From the NCBI GenBank assembly GCA_022709485.1, contig JAKLIS010000006.1, positions 1 through 18,476 of the forward strand: DNA of 18,476 nucleotides. The letters are read 5' to 3'. Of this stretch, positions 1 to 6,692 are shown in pieces. The notes under the pieces are model-generated. The model saw only the letters and a list, made by a program, of their open reading frames with translations, made no database searches and was not told the origin of the DNA. This stretch comes from Elusimicrobiota bacterium. Its GTDB lineage: Bacteria; Elusimicrobiota; Elusimicrobia; F11. Every line of letters begins with the position of its first letter. Position 1 is the first letter of the stretch. The position numbers and the translations under genes were made by a program.

Positions 1-115
1 TTACCAATCTGATATTTCTTTCGATTTTGGCCGGGAGAGTGATGCACGCCAATTACCATTTGTGGTGGCTTCCTCTGGTGGCGGCGAGCCTGGGTTCATT
101 GAGCGGATGGAAGAG
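1..115 (+). other. Edge stretch; possible 3' end of a membrane-protein gene
   Basis: Frame 3 is open from the window edge to a TAG at 174-176. It encodes a hydrophobic stretch with clustered Leu, Ile, Val, Ala and Trp, which could be the last membrane segment of a protein that starts outside the window. The frame continues antisense through most of tRNA-Glu before stopping, which argues against it being a real gene end. I do not recognise a family and nothing else is visible in these bases. Confidence 0.15.
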
Positions 116-187
116 TGCTCCCATGGGGAATCGAACCCCAGCTTCGGCCTTGAAAGGGCCGCGACCTAACCGCTAGTCTATGGGAGC
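116..187 (-). tRNA. tRNA-Glu (anticodon UUC)
   Basis: Read on the minus strand this folds into a full cloverleaf. The acceptor stem GCTCCCA pairs with TGGGAGC, followed by discriminator A at 116. The D arm contains AGCGGTTAGG. The anticodon stem CGGCC/GGCCG encloses the loop CTTTCAA, giving anticodon TTC, which reads GAA/GAG. The T arm is TGGGG-TTCGATT-CCCCA. No CCA is encoded after the discriminator, so CCA must be added enzymatically. It lies 70 nt downstream of tRNA-Lys on the same strand, and the two may share a transcript. Its wobble U34 is a standard substrate for 2-thiolation by MnmA, which is encoded at the other end of this window. Confidence 0.97.
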
Positions 188-193
188 GGCAAG

Positions 194-212
194 AACCTGG
201 CATGGCCAGGTT
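194..212. repeat. 8-bp inverted repeat between the two tRNA genes
   Basis: AACCTGGC (194-201) and GCCAGGTT (205-212) form a perfect 8-bp stem with a 3-nt loop in the 70-nt spacer between tRNA-Lys and tRNA-Glu. On the tRNA strand it is not followed by a T tract, so it is not a convincing intrinsic terminator. It could be a processing hairpin in a joint Lys-Glu precursor. Confidence 0.45.
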
Positions 213-257
213 TAAAGGCTAGAAAAATGAATAAATTGGCTTCCGGTAACTTTGGCT

Positions 258-330
258 TGCGCCCGGAGAGACTCGAACTCTCGACCCTACGATTAAAAGT
301 CGTATGCTCTACCAACTGAGCTACGGGCGC
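258..330 (-). tRNA. tRNA-Lys (anticodon UUU)
   Basis: On the minus strand the acceptor stem GCGCCCG pairs with CGGGCGC, with discriminator A at 258. The D arm has the canonical AGCTCAGTTGGTAGAGC. The anticodon stem TACGA/TCGTA encloses CTTTTAA, giving anticodon TTT for AAA/AAG. The T arm is GAGAG-TTCGAGT-CTCTC. CCA is not encoded. It is transcribed before tRNA-Glu. I could not identify a convincing promoter in 331-420 on this strand. Like tRNA-Glu it belongs to the class of tRNAs 2-thiolated at U34. Confidence 0.97.
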
Positions 331-486
331 TCGAAAACTCTTTTTAGGCAAAATTGAAATGAAATAAGTTTTTTCCTCTCGGGGATCTTTCCGGACAAAT
401 ACGGGCAGGACTAACAATGCTCCTTTCCATTCAACTGCTTTCCTAAAAAGCGTCTCGAATGACGCAATATAGTAGTTTCTGGTGGC

Positions 487-1097
487 TTGTTTCCACATCT
501 TTTTTTGCCTTATCGGGCCCCTCTCCCTTTCCAGATTAAGGATTTTATTGACCTCGGATGCAAAACCGGATTTGTGGCTTGTCTTATTGCATCTCAAGTC
601 GGATCGGATGTTAAAGGACTTCTCGTTGATGCCAACCCCGAAATGGTCACCGAGGCCAAGTGGCATTTAAAAGAGAATCAATTGAAAAACTGCGGCGTTT
701 TTTGAGGGTGGCCGGCCCTTCTGAAGGAAAAACGGCCAAGTTATTTTTATACCAATTCAACATTTCATCGTCGGTCAAAAATCCGGATCCCGCCAAGTAT
801 CCTCTCCCGATCGTTGACAATCTTAGGGAGTTCGAAGTTCCGGTATTAAAACAAGAAAACCTTATTCGAGATTTCTTCAAATCGGAGCCGATAGATTTTT
901 TAAAAATAGACATCGAAGGAAGTGAGGAAGATTTGCTTCAGGGGAATTTAGATTATTCGATCGCCATTGAATGGCATAAATGGCTTATCTCATTTGAAAA
1001 AGGGGAAAGAGACCTTCGAAAAGCCGGATTTAAAAAAATGGCGATATTAAAGGAAGACAGCATCTGCGGGTTAGAGGTATTTTCTGAAGCCATTTAA
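487..1097 (+). pseudogene. FkbM-family SAM-dependent methyltransferase, frameshifted
   Basis: Two overlapping frames carry the two halves of one FkbM methyltransferase. The first (487-705, frame 1) holds the SAM-binding motif I, FIDLGCKTGF, and an acidic motif II around VDANPEM. The second (readable from about 702 to 1097, frame 3) holds the FkbM hallmark FLKIDIEGSEEDLL and the C-terminal half. The switch falls on the run of six T at 698-703, where frame 1 ends in TGA. One extra T would restore a continuous protein of about 203 residues reading VFLRVAGPSEG across the join. The 5' end also looks short: frame 1 is closed by a TGA at 460-462, and little precedes motif I compared with family members. 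There is no clear ribosome site before ATG 487. The family O-methylates sugars and lipids, often in glycan or secondary-metabolite pathways; no substrate can be inferred. The gene converges on pilT and their stop codons overlap. It is either a decaying gene or a one-base homopolymer sequencing error. Confidence 0.8.
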
Positions 1098-2263
1098 GAA
1101 ACGTTTTCTGTGCCTTGGGTGATTCCGCGAATCGACATCATTAATTCTTCGGGATTGCTGGCGGAGTCCAGGGCGTCTTCCAAGGTAATCGCCCCTTCCT
1201 GATAGAGCTTCAAAAGAGATTGGTGGAAAGTCTGCATTCCATAGTACTGCCCTTGTCGTATGGCATCGAGCACATCCTGCATTTGATTATCGGTCACGGC
1301 CTTGCGAACGTGCGCCGTCACCGCCAAAATTTCAGCCGCCGGCATCCGGCCTTTTCCGGTGGCGTGTGTAATTAACCGTTGACAAATGACCCCTTTGAGA
1401 ACATCGGCCAATTGAAATCGCACCTGGTTTTGCTGGTGAGGCGGAAACATATCGATGACACGGTTGATGGTTTGGACGGCATCGGTCGTGTGAAGGGTGG
1501 AGAGGACCAAATGCCCCGTTTGCGCGGCGGTGATGGCGGTCGAGGTGGTCTCCAAATCTCTCATTTCCCCCAAAAGAATGACATCCGGATCTTGCCGCAA
1601 AACATGTTTCAACGCCTCGCTGAAACTTAGAGTGTCCGTTCCCAATTCTCTTTGGCTTATGATGGATTTCACGTCTCGGTGCAAAAATTCGATAGGGTCT
1701 TCGATGGTAACAATATGTTCAGCCCGTTCCCGATTGATAAATTCGATCATCGCCGCCAACGTGGTTGATTTTCCGCTTCCTGTCGGACCGCATACCAAGA
1801 TAAGGCCCCGGGAAAGCTGGCAAAACTTTTTGAGGACGCCGGGCAAGTGGAGGTCATCGAAAGTGGGGATTTTTGTTGGAATCTGTCTTAGGACGAGGGC
1901 CACGGATCCCCTTTGGCGAAAGGCATTTCCCCTAAAACGACCGAGGCTGGGGACCGCGAAAGAAAAATCCACTTCGTTTCTGACCTCAAAAATTTTCTGT
2001 TGGCGCTTTGAAATCATGAGGTAAAGAGCTTCCTTAACAAAATCGGTGGTTGATTTCATTCCATCGACCGGAAAGAGATGTCCGTCAATACGGTAAATGG
2101 GAGGGGTCCCGGCCCTTAAGTGAAGATCGGAAGCGACCCGCTCTACCATTCCCACAAGAAGCTTGTTCAAAACTTCCGTGGCTTGCGCGACTTTGCTCAA
2201 GTCCTGGGATCCGTCCCCCGACTTTTCTGGGTGATTACTCTTTTGTGAATTTGATGCGTCCAT
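1094..2263 (-). CDS. pilT: Type IV pilus retraction ATPase PilT
   Basis: This is a hexameric cytoplasmic motor ATPase that depolymerises type IV pili and drives twitching motility. From the ATG at 2263 the protein has 389 residues, slightly above the usual 340-380. The N-terminal PAS-like domain (about 30-130) contains ASDLHLRAGTPP. The RecA-like domain has Walker A GPTGSGKS (159-166), the Asp box around TIEDPIEF (186-193), Walker B VILLGEMRD (228-236) and the His box STLHTTDA (255-262). Near the C-terminus, AIRQG (334-338) and YGMQTF (341-346) resemble the PilT-specific end rather than PilB, and the tetra-cysteine zinc motif of PilB is absent. An upstream in-frame TTG at 2395 would add 44 residues without homology and lacks a ribosome site, so I reject it. 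The gene follows ftsZ after 143 bp and has its own candidate promoter. The stop codon overlaps that of the convergent methyltransferase remnant. Confidence 0.93.
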   Translation of the reverse strand: MDASNSQKSNHPEKSGDGSQDLSKVAQATEVLNKLLVGMVERVASDLHLRAGTPPIYRIDGHLFPVDGMKSTTDFVKEALYLMISKRQQKIFEVRNEVDFSFAVPSLGRFRGNAFRQRGSVALVLRQIPTKIPTFDDLHLPGVLKKFCQLSRGLILVCGPTGSGKSTTLAAMIEFINRERAEHIVTIEDPIEFLHRDVKSIISQRELGTDTLSFSEALKHVLRQDPDVILLGEMRDLETTSTAITAAQTGHLVLSTLHTTDAVQTINRVIDMFPPHQQNQVRFQLADVLKGVICQRLITHATGKGRMPAAEILAVTAHVRKAVTDNQMQDVLDAIRQGQYYGMQTFHQSLLKLYQEGAITLEDALDSASNPEELMMSIRGITQGTENVS

Positions 2264-2272
2264 GCTGCTTAA

Positions 2273-2301
2273 AGTGTAAAGGCGAGTGTCGCAGATTTCA
2301 A
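2273..2301 (-). promoter_or_regulatory. Candidate sigma70 promoter for pilT, near-leaderless
   Basis: On the minus strand TTGAAA (2296-2301, five of six consensus bases) and TACACT (2273-2278, four of six) are separated by exactly 17 bp. The -10 box ends only 9 nt before the pilT ATG at 2263, so the predicted transcript would have a leader of a few bases at most. No Shine-Dalgarno sequence precedes the ATG, which fits leaderless initiation. Confidence 0.5.
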
Positions 2302-2406
2302 CAGTTTTTTCCAAGATATTTAAATGAAGGATATGGCGAGAGAACAGAGGGGATGGGGATTGAAAAATATCTCTGGTATTGGGATGCCCTAACAAAAGGG
2401 AGGAGA

Positions 2407-3528
2407 TTATTTCAATTGACGGTTTTTAAACCGCAAGTAAGCGGGACGCTTAAGGTCCTCTTCTGAATAAGAGGGCGGATGGATCGGCCCATCGGGCGCG
2501 CCCACCAAGGCAGGTGTTTTCTTGAATTCGCTCGGTTCCCCCAGTGCTTTGACCCGTTTGGCGGGAAACCCCGTGGCAATGACCGTCACTTTAAGCTTGT
2601 CTTCCAGTGACTCATCGAAAACCTGGCCGTAAAACACATGGGATTGCGCCGAAGTCGCTGAACTGATGAAGTCCATCACTTCACGCACTTCATACATGGT
2701 CACGTTTTTATTACCCGTGATATTAACGAGGACGCCCTTCGCGCCTTCGATGGACACATTTTCGAGAAGCGGAGATTCAACGGCTTGGCGCGCCGCGTTC
2801 ATGGCCCGATCTTGCCCCAAGCCAATTCCGACGCCCATGAGGGCCTCACCGGATCCGGACATAATGGTTTTGACATCGGCGAAGTCCACGTTTACAAGGC
2901 CATGCGAGGTGATGATATCGCTGATGGCCTGGATGGATTGGCGCAAAACGTCATCAGCCACGCGGTACGCTTCCAAAGTGGGCGTTTTTTCGTCGATAAT
3001 CGAAAAAAGGCGGTCATTGGGAATAATAAGAAGGGTGTCTACAAAAGTCCGCAATTCTTCAATGCCGGCATTGGCCTGATTGGCGCGGATGAGCCCTTCG
3101 AAGGAAAAGGGCCGGGTGACCGTGGCCACAATAAGAGGCGCGGGCTTTAACGACCGCGCAATTTGGGCCACAAAAGGCGCCGATCCAGTTCCCGTCCCGC
3201 CCCCCATCCCCGCCGTAATAAAAACCATATCCGCGCCCACCAAAATTTCGCGAAGGCGATCTTCGGATTCTTCCGCCGCATGCCGGCCGATTCCGGGATT
3301 GCCCCCCACCCCAAGCCCTTTCGTGAGTTTCTCTCCCATCTGGATCCGAACGGGAGCCAGGCTTCTTTTTAAGGCTTGCGCGTCCGTATTGGCCGCGAAA
3401 AATTCCAATTGAGACACATTGGCTTCGACCATGCGGTTGATGGCGTTTCCGCCGGCGCCGCCCAACCCAATGACCCGAATAACGGCCGGCTGCTCTTTGA
3501 AATCATCCGTAAATTTGATGCGCGTCAC
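2407..3528 (-). CDS. ftsZ: Cell division GTPase FtsZ
   Basis: This is the tubulin homologue that polymerises into the cytokinetic Z ring. The protein has 373 residues. The N-terminal nucleotide-binding fold begins with VIRVIGLGGAGGNAINRM (about 16-33). The tubulin signature GGGTGTGSAP is at about 109-118, and the T7 catalytic loop NVDFADVK is at about 213-220. The linker after the globular core is short. The C-terminal peptide PAYLRFKNRQLK matches the conserved (I/P)A(F/Y)LR tail that binds FtsA and other anchors. The start is GTG at 3526-3528, with GGAGG at 3541-3545 on the minus strand giving a long 12-nt spacing. There are 4 nt between the ftsA stop and this start, so the two are cotranscribed. 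It is the last division gene of the cluster. Confidence 0.98.
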   Translation of the reverse strand: MTRIKFTDDFKEQPAVIRVIGLGGAGGNAINRMVEANVSQLEFFAANTDAQALKRSLAPVRIQMGEKLTKGLGVGGNPGIGRHAAEESEDRLREILVGADMVFITAGMGGGTGTGSAPFVAQIARSLKPAPLIVATVTRPFSFEGLIRANQANAGIEELRTFVDTLLIIPNDRLFSIIDEKTPTLEAYRVADDVLRQSIQAISDIITSHGLVNVDFADVKTIMSGSGEALMGVGIGLGQDRAMNAARQAVESPLLENVSIEGAKGVLVNITGNKNVTMYEVREVMDFISSATSAQSHVFYGQVFDESLEDKLKVTVIATGFPAKRVKALGEPSEFKKTPALVGAPDGPIHPPSYSEEDLKRPAYLRFKNRQLK

Positions 3529-3532
3529 GAAA

Positions 3533-4810
3533 TTAAAAAACCTCCGATAGAAACTTTTTCATGTTCTCGAAAATTCCTCCGCTCGATTTCCTCGCGTACT
3601 TATGCGACCGGCCCCAATCTCCATAGGATTGAAAAGCCAGAAGACCCACCGCCGTGGCGTAACTGGGATGAGACAAAGCCTCCGGAAGGCCGGTGATGTT
3701 TTGAGGAAGTCCGTGGCGGGCGGGAATTTCAAGAATTTTTTCCGCGGCGTTGATTAGGCCGGGCATCATCGATCCGCCTCCGGTAATGACGGCTCCGCCG
3801 GCCACCACCTGTTCTTCCATGCCGGATCGGTCCATTTCGCTTTTAACCATGGTAAAAATTTCCTCGACCCGGGGAGCGATGAACTCATAAAGGGTCCCGC
3901 GTTGAACTTGTCTTTGGGTGCGGCCGTCGACGCTGGTATAGGTGACGTCTCCCTCGGGATCAAATTCTTCCTCAACTCCGGCGGAAGTCACCAAAACTTT
4001 CTTTTTCGCGGGCCGGATGGCGACGCCGTATTTTTCCTTGACCATTTTGGCCTGGGATAAAGAGGTTCGAAGCCCATGAGCCAGATCGTTGGTAATGGAA
4101 TCGGCGCCAATGGGAATTTCTTTGGTAAATTTCACGCCGCCGTCGGTGTAAATGGCGAGTCCCGTCGTCGAACCGCCCAAGTCGACCAAAAGACAGCCCA
4201 AATCTTTCTCCTCTTGCGTAACGACAATGTCTCCCACTGCCAGAAGACCGTAAATAGGTTCCCGGATTCCAAACCCGGCGTTATTAATGGCCCGCCACAC
4301 ATTGTTTAAGTGGCTCGTTCCAGCGGTGACGATATGAACTTCAACTTCCAAAAGAGATCCTTCCATCCCGACGGGATTGGGAACCCCTTGTTGGCGATCC
4401 AACACGAAATCCTGTGGAATGACGTGGATAATCTCGCGATCAGTGGAAATGGGAACCGCTTTGGTCGATTCGATGACTTGCGCCACGTCCTCATTGGTGA
4501 TTTCTTTGTCGGTCCGGGCGATGTTGATGGCGCCGTGGTGATTGAAAGTCTGCGTGTGAGACCCGCGGATGCCCACAATCAGATCGCGAATGGTTTCTTT
4601 ACACTGCTCTTCCACGCTTTCGACAACGCGCGTGATGGAGAGCGCGGTTTCGTCAATATTAATGACCACGCCGCCTTTGATTCCTCGGCAAGGCTGTTTG
4701 GACACGCCCACCACTTCAATTTGATCTTGATCCGGATTCCGGCGGCCCACCGCGCACACAAGCTGACCGCTTCCCATGTCAATTCCGGCGATAAGTTCTG
4801 GCTTTGACAT
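3533..4810 (-). CDS. ftsA: Cell division protein FtsA
   Basis: This is the actin-like ATPase that tethers FtsZ filaments to the cytoplasmic membrane and recruits later divisome proteins. The protein has 425 residues. Phosphate-1 motif AGIDMGSGQLVCAV is at about 8-21, phosphate-2 LLVDLGGSTTGLAIY at about 207-221, and the adenosine motif GGAVITGGGSMMPGL at about 338-352. The SHS2 (1C) insertion lies between about 85 and 165. The C-terminus ends in an amphipathic stretch GIFENMKKFLSEVF (412-425), the expected membrane-targeting helix. ATG at 4810 is preceded by a G-rich ribosome site (AAGGGGGG) about 7 nt upstream, which lies in the 17-nt gap after ftsQ. Confidence 0.97.
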   Translation of the reverse strand: MSKPELIAGIDMGSGQLVCAVGRRNPDQDQIEVVGVSKQPCRGIKGGVVINIDETALSITRVVESVEEQCKETIRDLIVGIRGSHTQTFNHHGAINIARTDKEITNEDVAQVIESTKAVPISTDREIIHVIPQDFVLDRQQGVPNPVGMEGSLLEVEVHIVTAGTSHLNNVWRAINNAGFGIREPIYGLLAVGDIVVTQEEKDLGCLLVDLGGSTTGLAIYTDGGVKFTKEIPIGADSITNDLAHGLRTSLSQAKMVKEKYGVAIRPAKKKVLVTSAGVEEEFDPEGDVTYTSVDGRTQRQVQRGTLYEFIAPRVEEIFTMVKSEMDRSGMEEQVVAGGAVITGGGSMMPGLINAAEKILEIPARHGLPQNITGLPEALSHPSYATAVGLLAFQSYGDWGRSHKYARKSSGGIFENMKKFLSEVF

Positions 4811-4827
4811 AAGCGCGCCCCCCTTTC

Positions 4828-5721
4828 CTAAATTTTTTCTTCCGCTTTCGCCATCCAGTTCGCGTCAATCACAACACGATTTTCAGTGACGAACCGAAGG
4901 ACGGCTGGTTTTTTAATTGGAACAAAATTATTCAAGACCTCCAAGACACGGCCCGCTTTGATCATGAGAACTTCGGGTTCCAACGGTCCCCAAACGACAA
5001 AAATTTTGTCTCGAAGCTCGACGTTAACGCTGTTGATTGTATCAGTTTCCAAACGAGAGATGAGAGAATAAAAATCCGGCGCCTCTTTTCGAAGGCGCGT
5101 GAGCGCCCGCATGAGGTCCGGAAGCTGGGCGCGTTTAAATTCCGTGATAAAGGGATAGGTTTCTTTAGGAGAGTTCCACTTATGAATAGGAAAAACAAAT
5201 CCGGCGAGGTCGATTCCGAAGGTTTTCCCGTCTTTTTGAGACAAAGCCACCGGGATCCGGAAATCCCCCCTCACAATTATTTCTCTAAAAGGCGTGCGCC
5301 ATAAAGAAATAGAACGAAGCTCGGGGAATTCTCTTAAAATCTTTTTTTCTTCGCGTGATATTTGGAGGAGAAAGACGTTTTGTCCTGGCTTAATAGAAAG
5401 AGAGTCCGGAAGATTTTCCGGAATATCCCCATAAAACTTTATCTCATTCAACCGCAACGTGGGGCTCGTATTCCAAAAATGAACGAGAAAAATGGAGGCC
5501 CATATCAAAACGGCGGTGCCGATTCCCAATTGAGTCCAAAACCAAATTTTCCGTCCGGTATCCTTTAAAACAGTGGCCACATAACGATGTCGGACCTTAA
5601 TTTTTTGAGAACGGCGATTTTTGAAAAAAAGTTTTTTCGAGGCCTTTTTTTCTTTAAAAAATCGACCTCGAGAAGATCCCAAAATGGGAATTGTCTTTTT
5701 CCTTCCAGGCCGGGTATTCAA
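4828..5721 (-). CDS. ftsQ: Cell division protein FtsQ (POTRA/DivIB family)
   Basis: This is a bitopic membrane protein that links early and late divisome proteins through FtsB/FtsL. The protein has 297 residues. Residues 1-58 are a strongly basic cytoplasmic tail, one membrane helix follows (about 59-83), then a periplasmic POTRA domain (about 90-160, with LRLNEIKFYG near its start) and the FtsQ beta domain. Sequence conservation is low in this family, so the call rests on topology, size and position between ddl and ftsA. The start is TTG at 5721: it overlaps the ddl stop as TTGA and has an AGGGGGG ribosome site about 8 nt upstream. Confidence 0.9.
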   Translation of the reverse strand: MNTRPGRKKTIPILGSSRGRFFKEKKASKKLFFKNRRSQKIKVRHRYVATVLKDTGRKIWFWTQLGIGTAVLIWASIFLVHFWNTSPTLRLNEIKFYGDIPENLPDSLSIKPGQNVFLLQISREEKKILREFPELRSISLWRTPFREIIVRGDFRIPVALSQKDGKTFGIDLAGFVFPIHKWNSPKETYPFITEFKRAQLPDLMRALTRLRKEAPDFYSLISRLETDTINSVNVELRDKIFVVWGPLEPEVLMIKAGRVLEVLNNFVPIKKPAVLRFVTENRVVIDANWMAKAEEKI

Positions 5722-6692
5722 AAGCGGCCCCCCCTCGCCTTGAGAGATAACTCCACAATTTTTAAAACCAAATCATCAAATCCGATCCCCGCTTTCGCGG
5801 CAGCTTCGGGCATAAGCGATGTCCCGGTCATTCCAGGAATGGTATTTATCTCCAGAACAAACATTTCTTTTTCAGATTTCATCATGATGTCGACCCGACC
5901 GTAGACGGTGCAGCCGAGTGCTTGAAACGCTCTCAAAGCGAGGATTTGCGCCCGTCGAGCGGCCCCCTTTGAAATGGGAGCCGGCGTTATATGTCTCGAT
6001 CCCCCTTGGCTGTACTTGGAGTAAAAATCGTAAAAGTCGTGTTTGGCGATTATTTCCGTCACCGGGAGCGGCATCTTCCCCAAAATCCCGACGGTCAGCT
6101 CTTTACCGATAATTAACCTCTCCACCAAGGCGCCCTTTGAAAGCCGGAAACATTTTTTTAAAGCCGGAGTGAGTTCTGATTTTTTTGAAATTCGAGACAC
6201 CCCGATAGCCGATCCTTGATCGATGGGCTTTACAAAAAGAGGACCTTTGGAAATAAGCAGATGCAGTTTTTTATAGGTTTCAGCGGGTTTTGAGGCGAAA
6301 TCAGACTTTAGAACGGTCACTCCCGCCGGTGTGGCGACCCCGGCGCGCACGAAAATTTCCTTGGACAAATGTTTGTCCATGGCCACCGCGCTCGCCAAGG
6401 CGTCCGAACCGGTGTAAGGGATTCTCAAAACATCTAAAAGTCCCTGGATCCGCCCATCTTCCCCAAAAGGGCCGTGGAGCGCGTTGAAGCAGAATTGGAT
6501 TTTCTTTTTATTGAGGACCTGGGCGACATTGGGACGAACATCGATGTCGGCAGGCTTAACGCCTAAGCGCCGAAAAGATTGGAGAACGGCTTCGCCGGTT
6601 TTTAAAGAGATGGTCCGTTCGCTCGACCATCCTCCTCGAAGAACCGCCACACGCCTTGATTTTAGCCAGGAGAGGATTTTTTGTTTTTTCAT
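5718..6692 (-). CDS. ddl: D-alanine--D-alanine ligase
   Basis: This ATP-grasp enzyme makes D-Ala-D-Ala, which MurF adds to the peptidoglycan precursor in the cytoplasm. The protein has 324 residues, slightly longer than E. coli DdlB (306). Visible motifs are LRGGWSSERTISL (18-30, matching the family GGxSSEREVSL), HGPFGEDG (73-80), YTGSDALASAVAMDK (93-107), the ATP-binding FVKPIDQGSAIGVS (153-166), the mobile-loop segment FYDFYSKY (220-227) and metal-binding EINTIPGMT (281-289). The ATG overlaps the murB stop as ATGA and the TGA overlaps the TTG start of ftsQ, so translation is probably coupled through all three. The aromatic FYDFYSKY loop fits D-Ala-D-Ala rather than D-Ala-D-Lac synthesis, though sequence alone does not prove this. 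Confidence 0.96.
   Translation of the reverse strand: MKKQKILSWLKSRRVAVLRGGWSSERTISLKTGEAVLQSFRRLGVKPADIDVRPNVAQVLNKKKIQFCFNALHGPFGEDGRIQGLLDVLRIPYTGSDALASAVAMDKHLSKEIFVRAGVATPAGVTVLKSDFASKPAETYKKLHLLISKGPLFVKPIDQGSAIGVSRISKKSELTPALKKCFRLSKGALVERLIIGKELTVGILGKMPLPVTEIIAKHDFYDFYSKYSQGGSRHITPAPISKGAARRAQILALRAFQALGCTVYGRVDIMMKSEKEMFVLEINTIPGMTGTSLMPEAAAKAGIGFDDLVLKIVELSLKARGGRF

Noticed and set aside
194-212. Hairpin as an intrinsic terminator of tRNA-Lys
   Set aside because: The stem is good but the downstream bases on the transcribed strand are not a T tract, so I list it only as an inverted repeat.
178-666. 162-residue minus-strand open frame spanning the tRNA genes
   Set aside because: It runs through tRNA-Lys and the antisense of the methyltransferase remnant and shows no family motif; both overlapped features are well supported.
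2264-2395. Upstream extension of PilT from TTG 2395
   Set aside because: The 44 extra residues have no similarity to PilT and no ribosome site, and the extension would overlap the candidate promoter.
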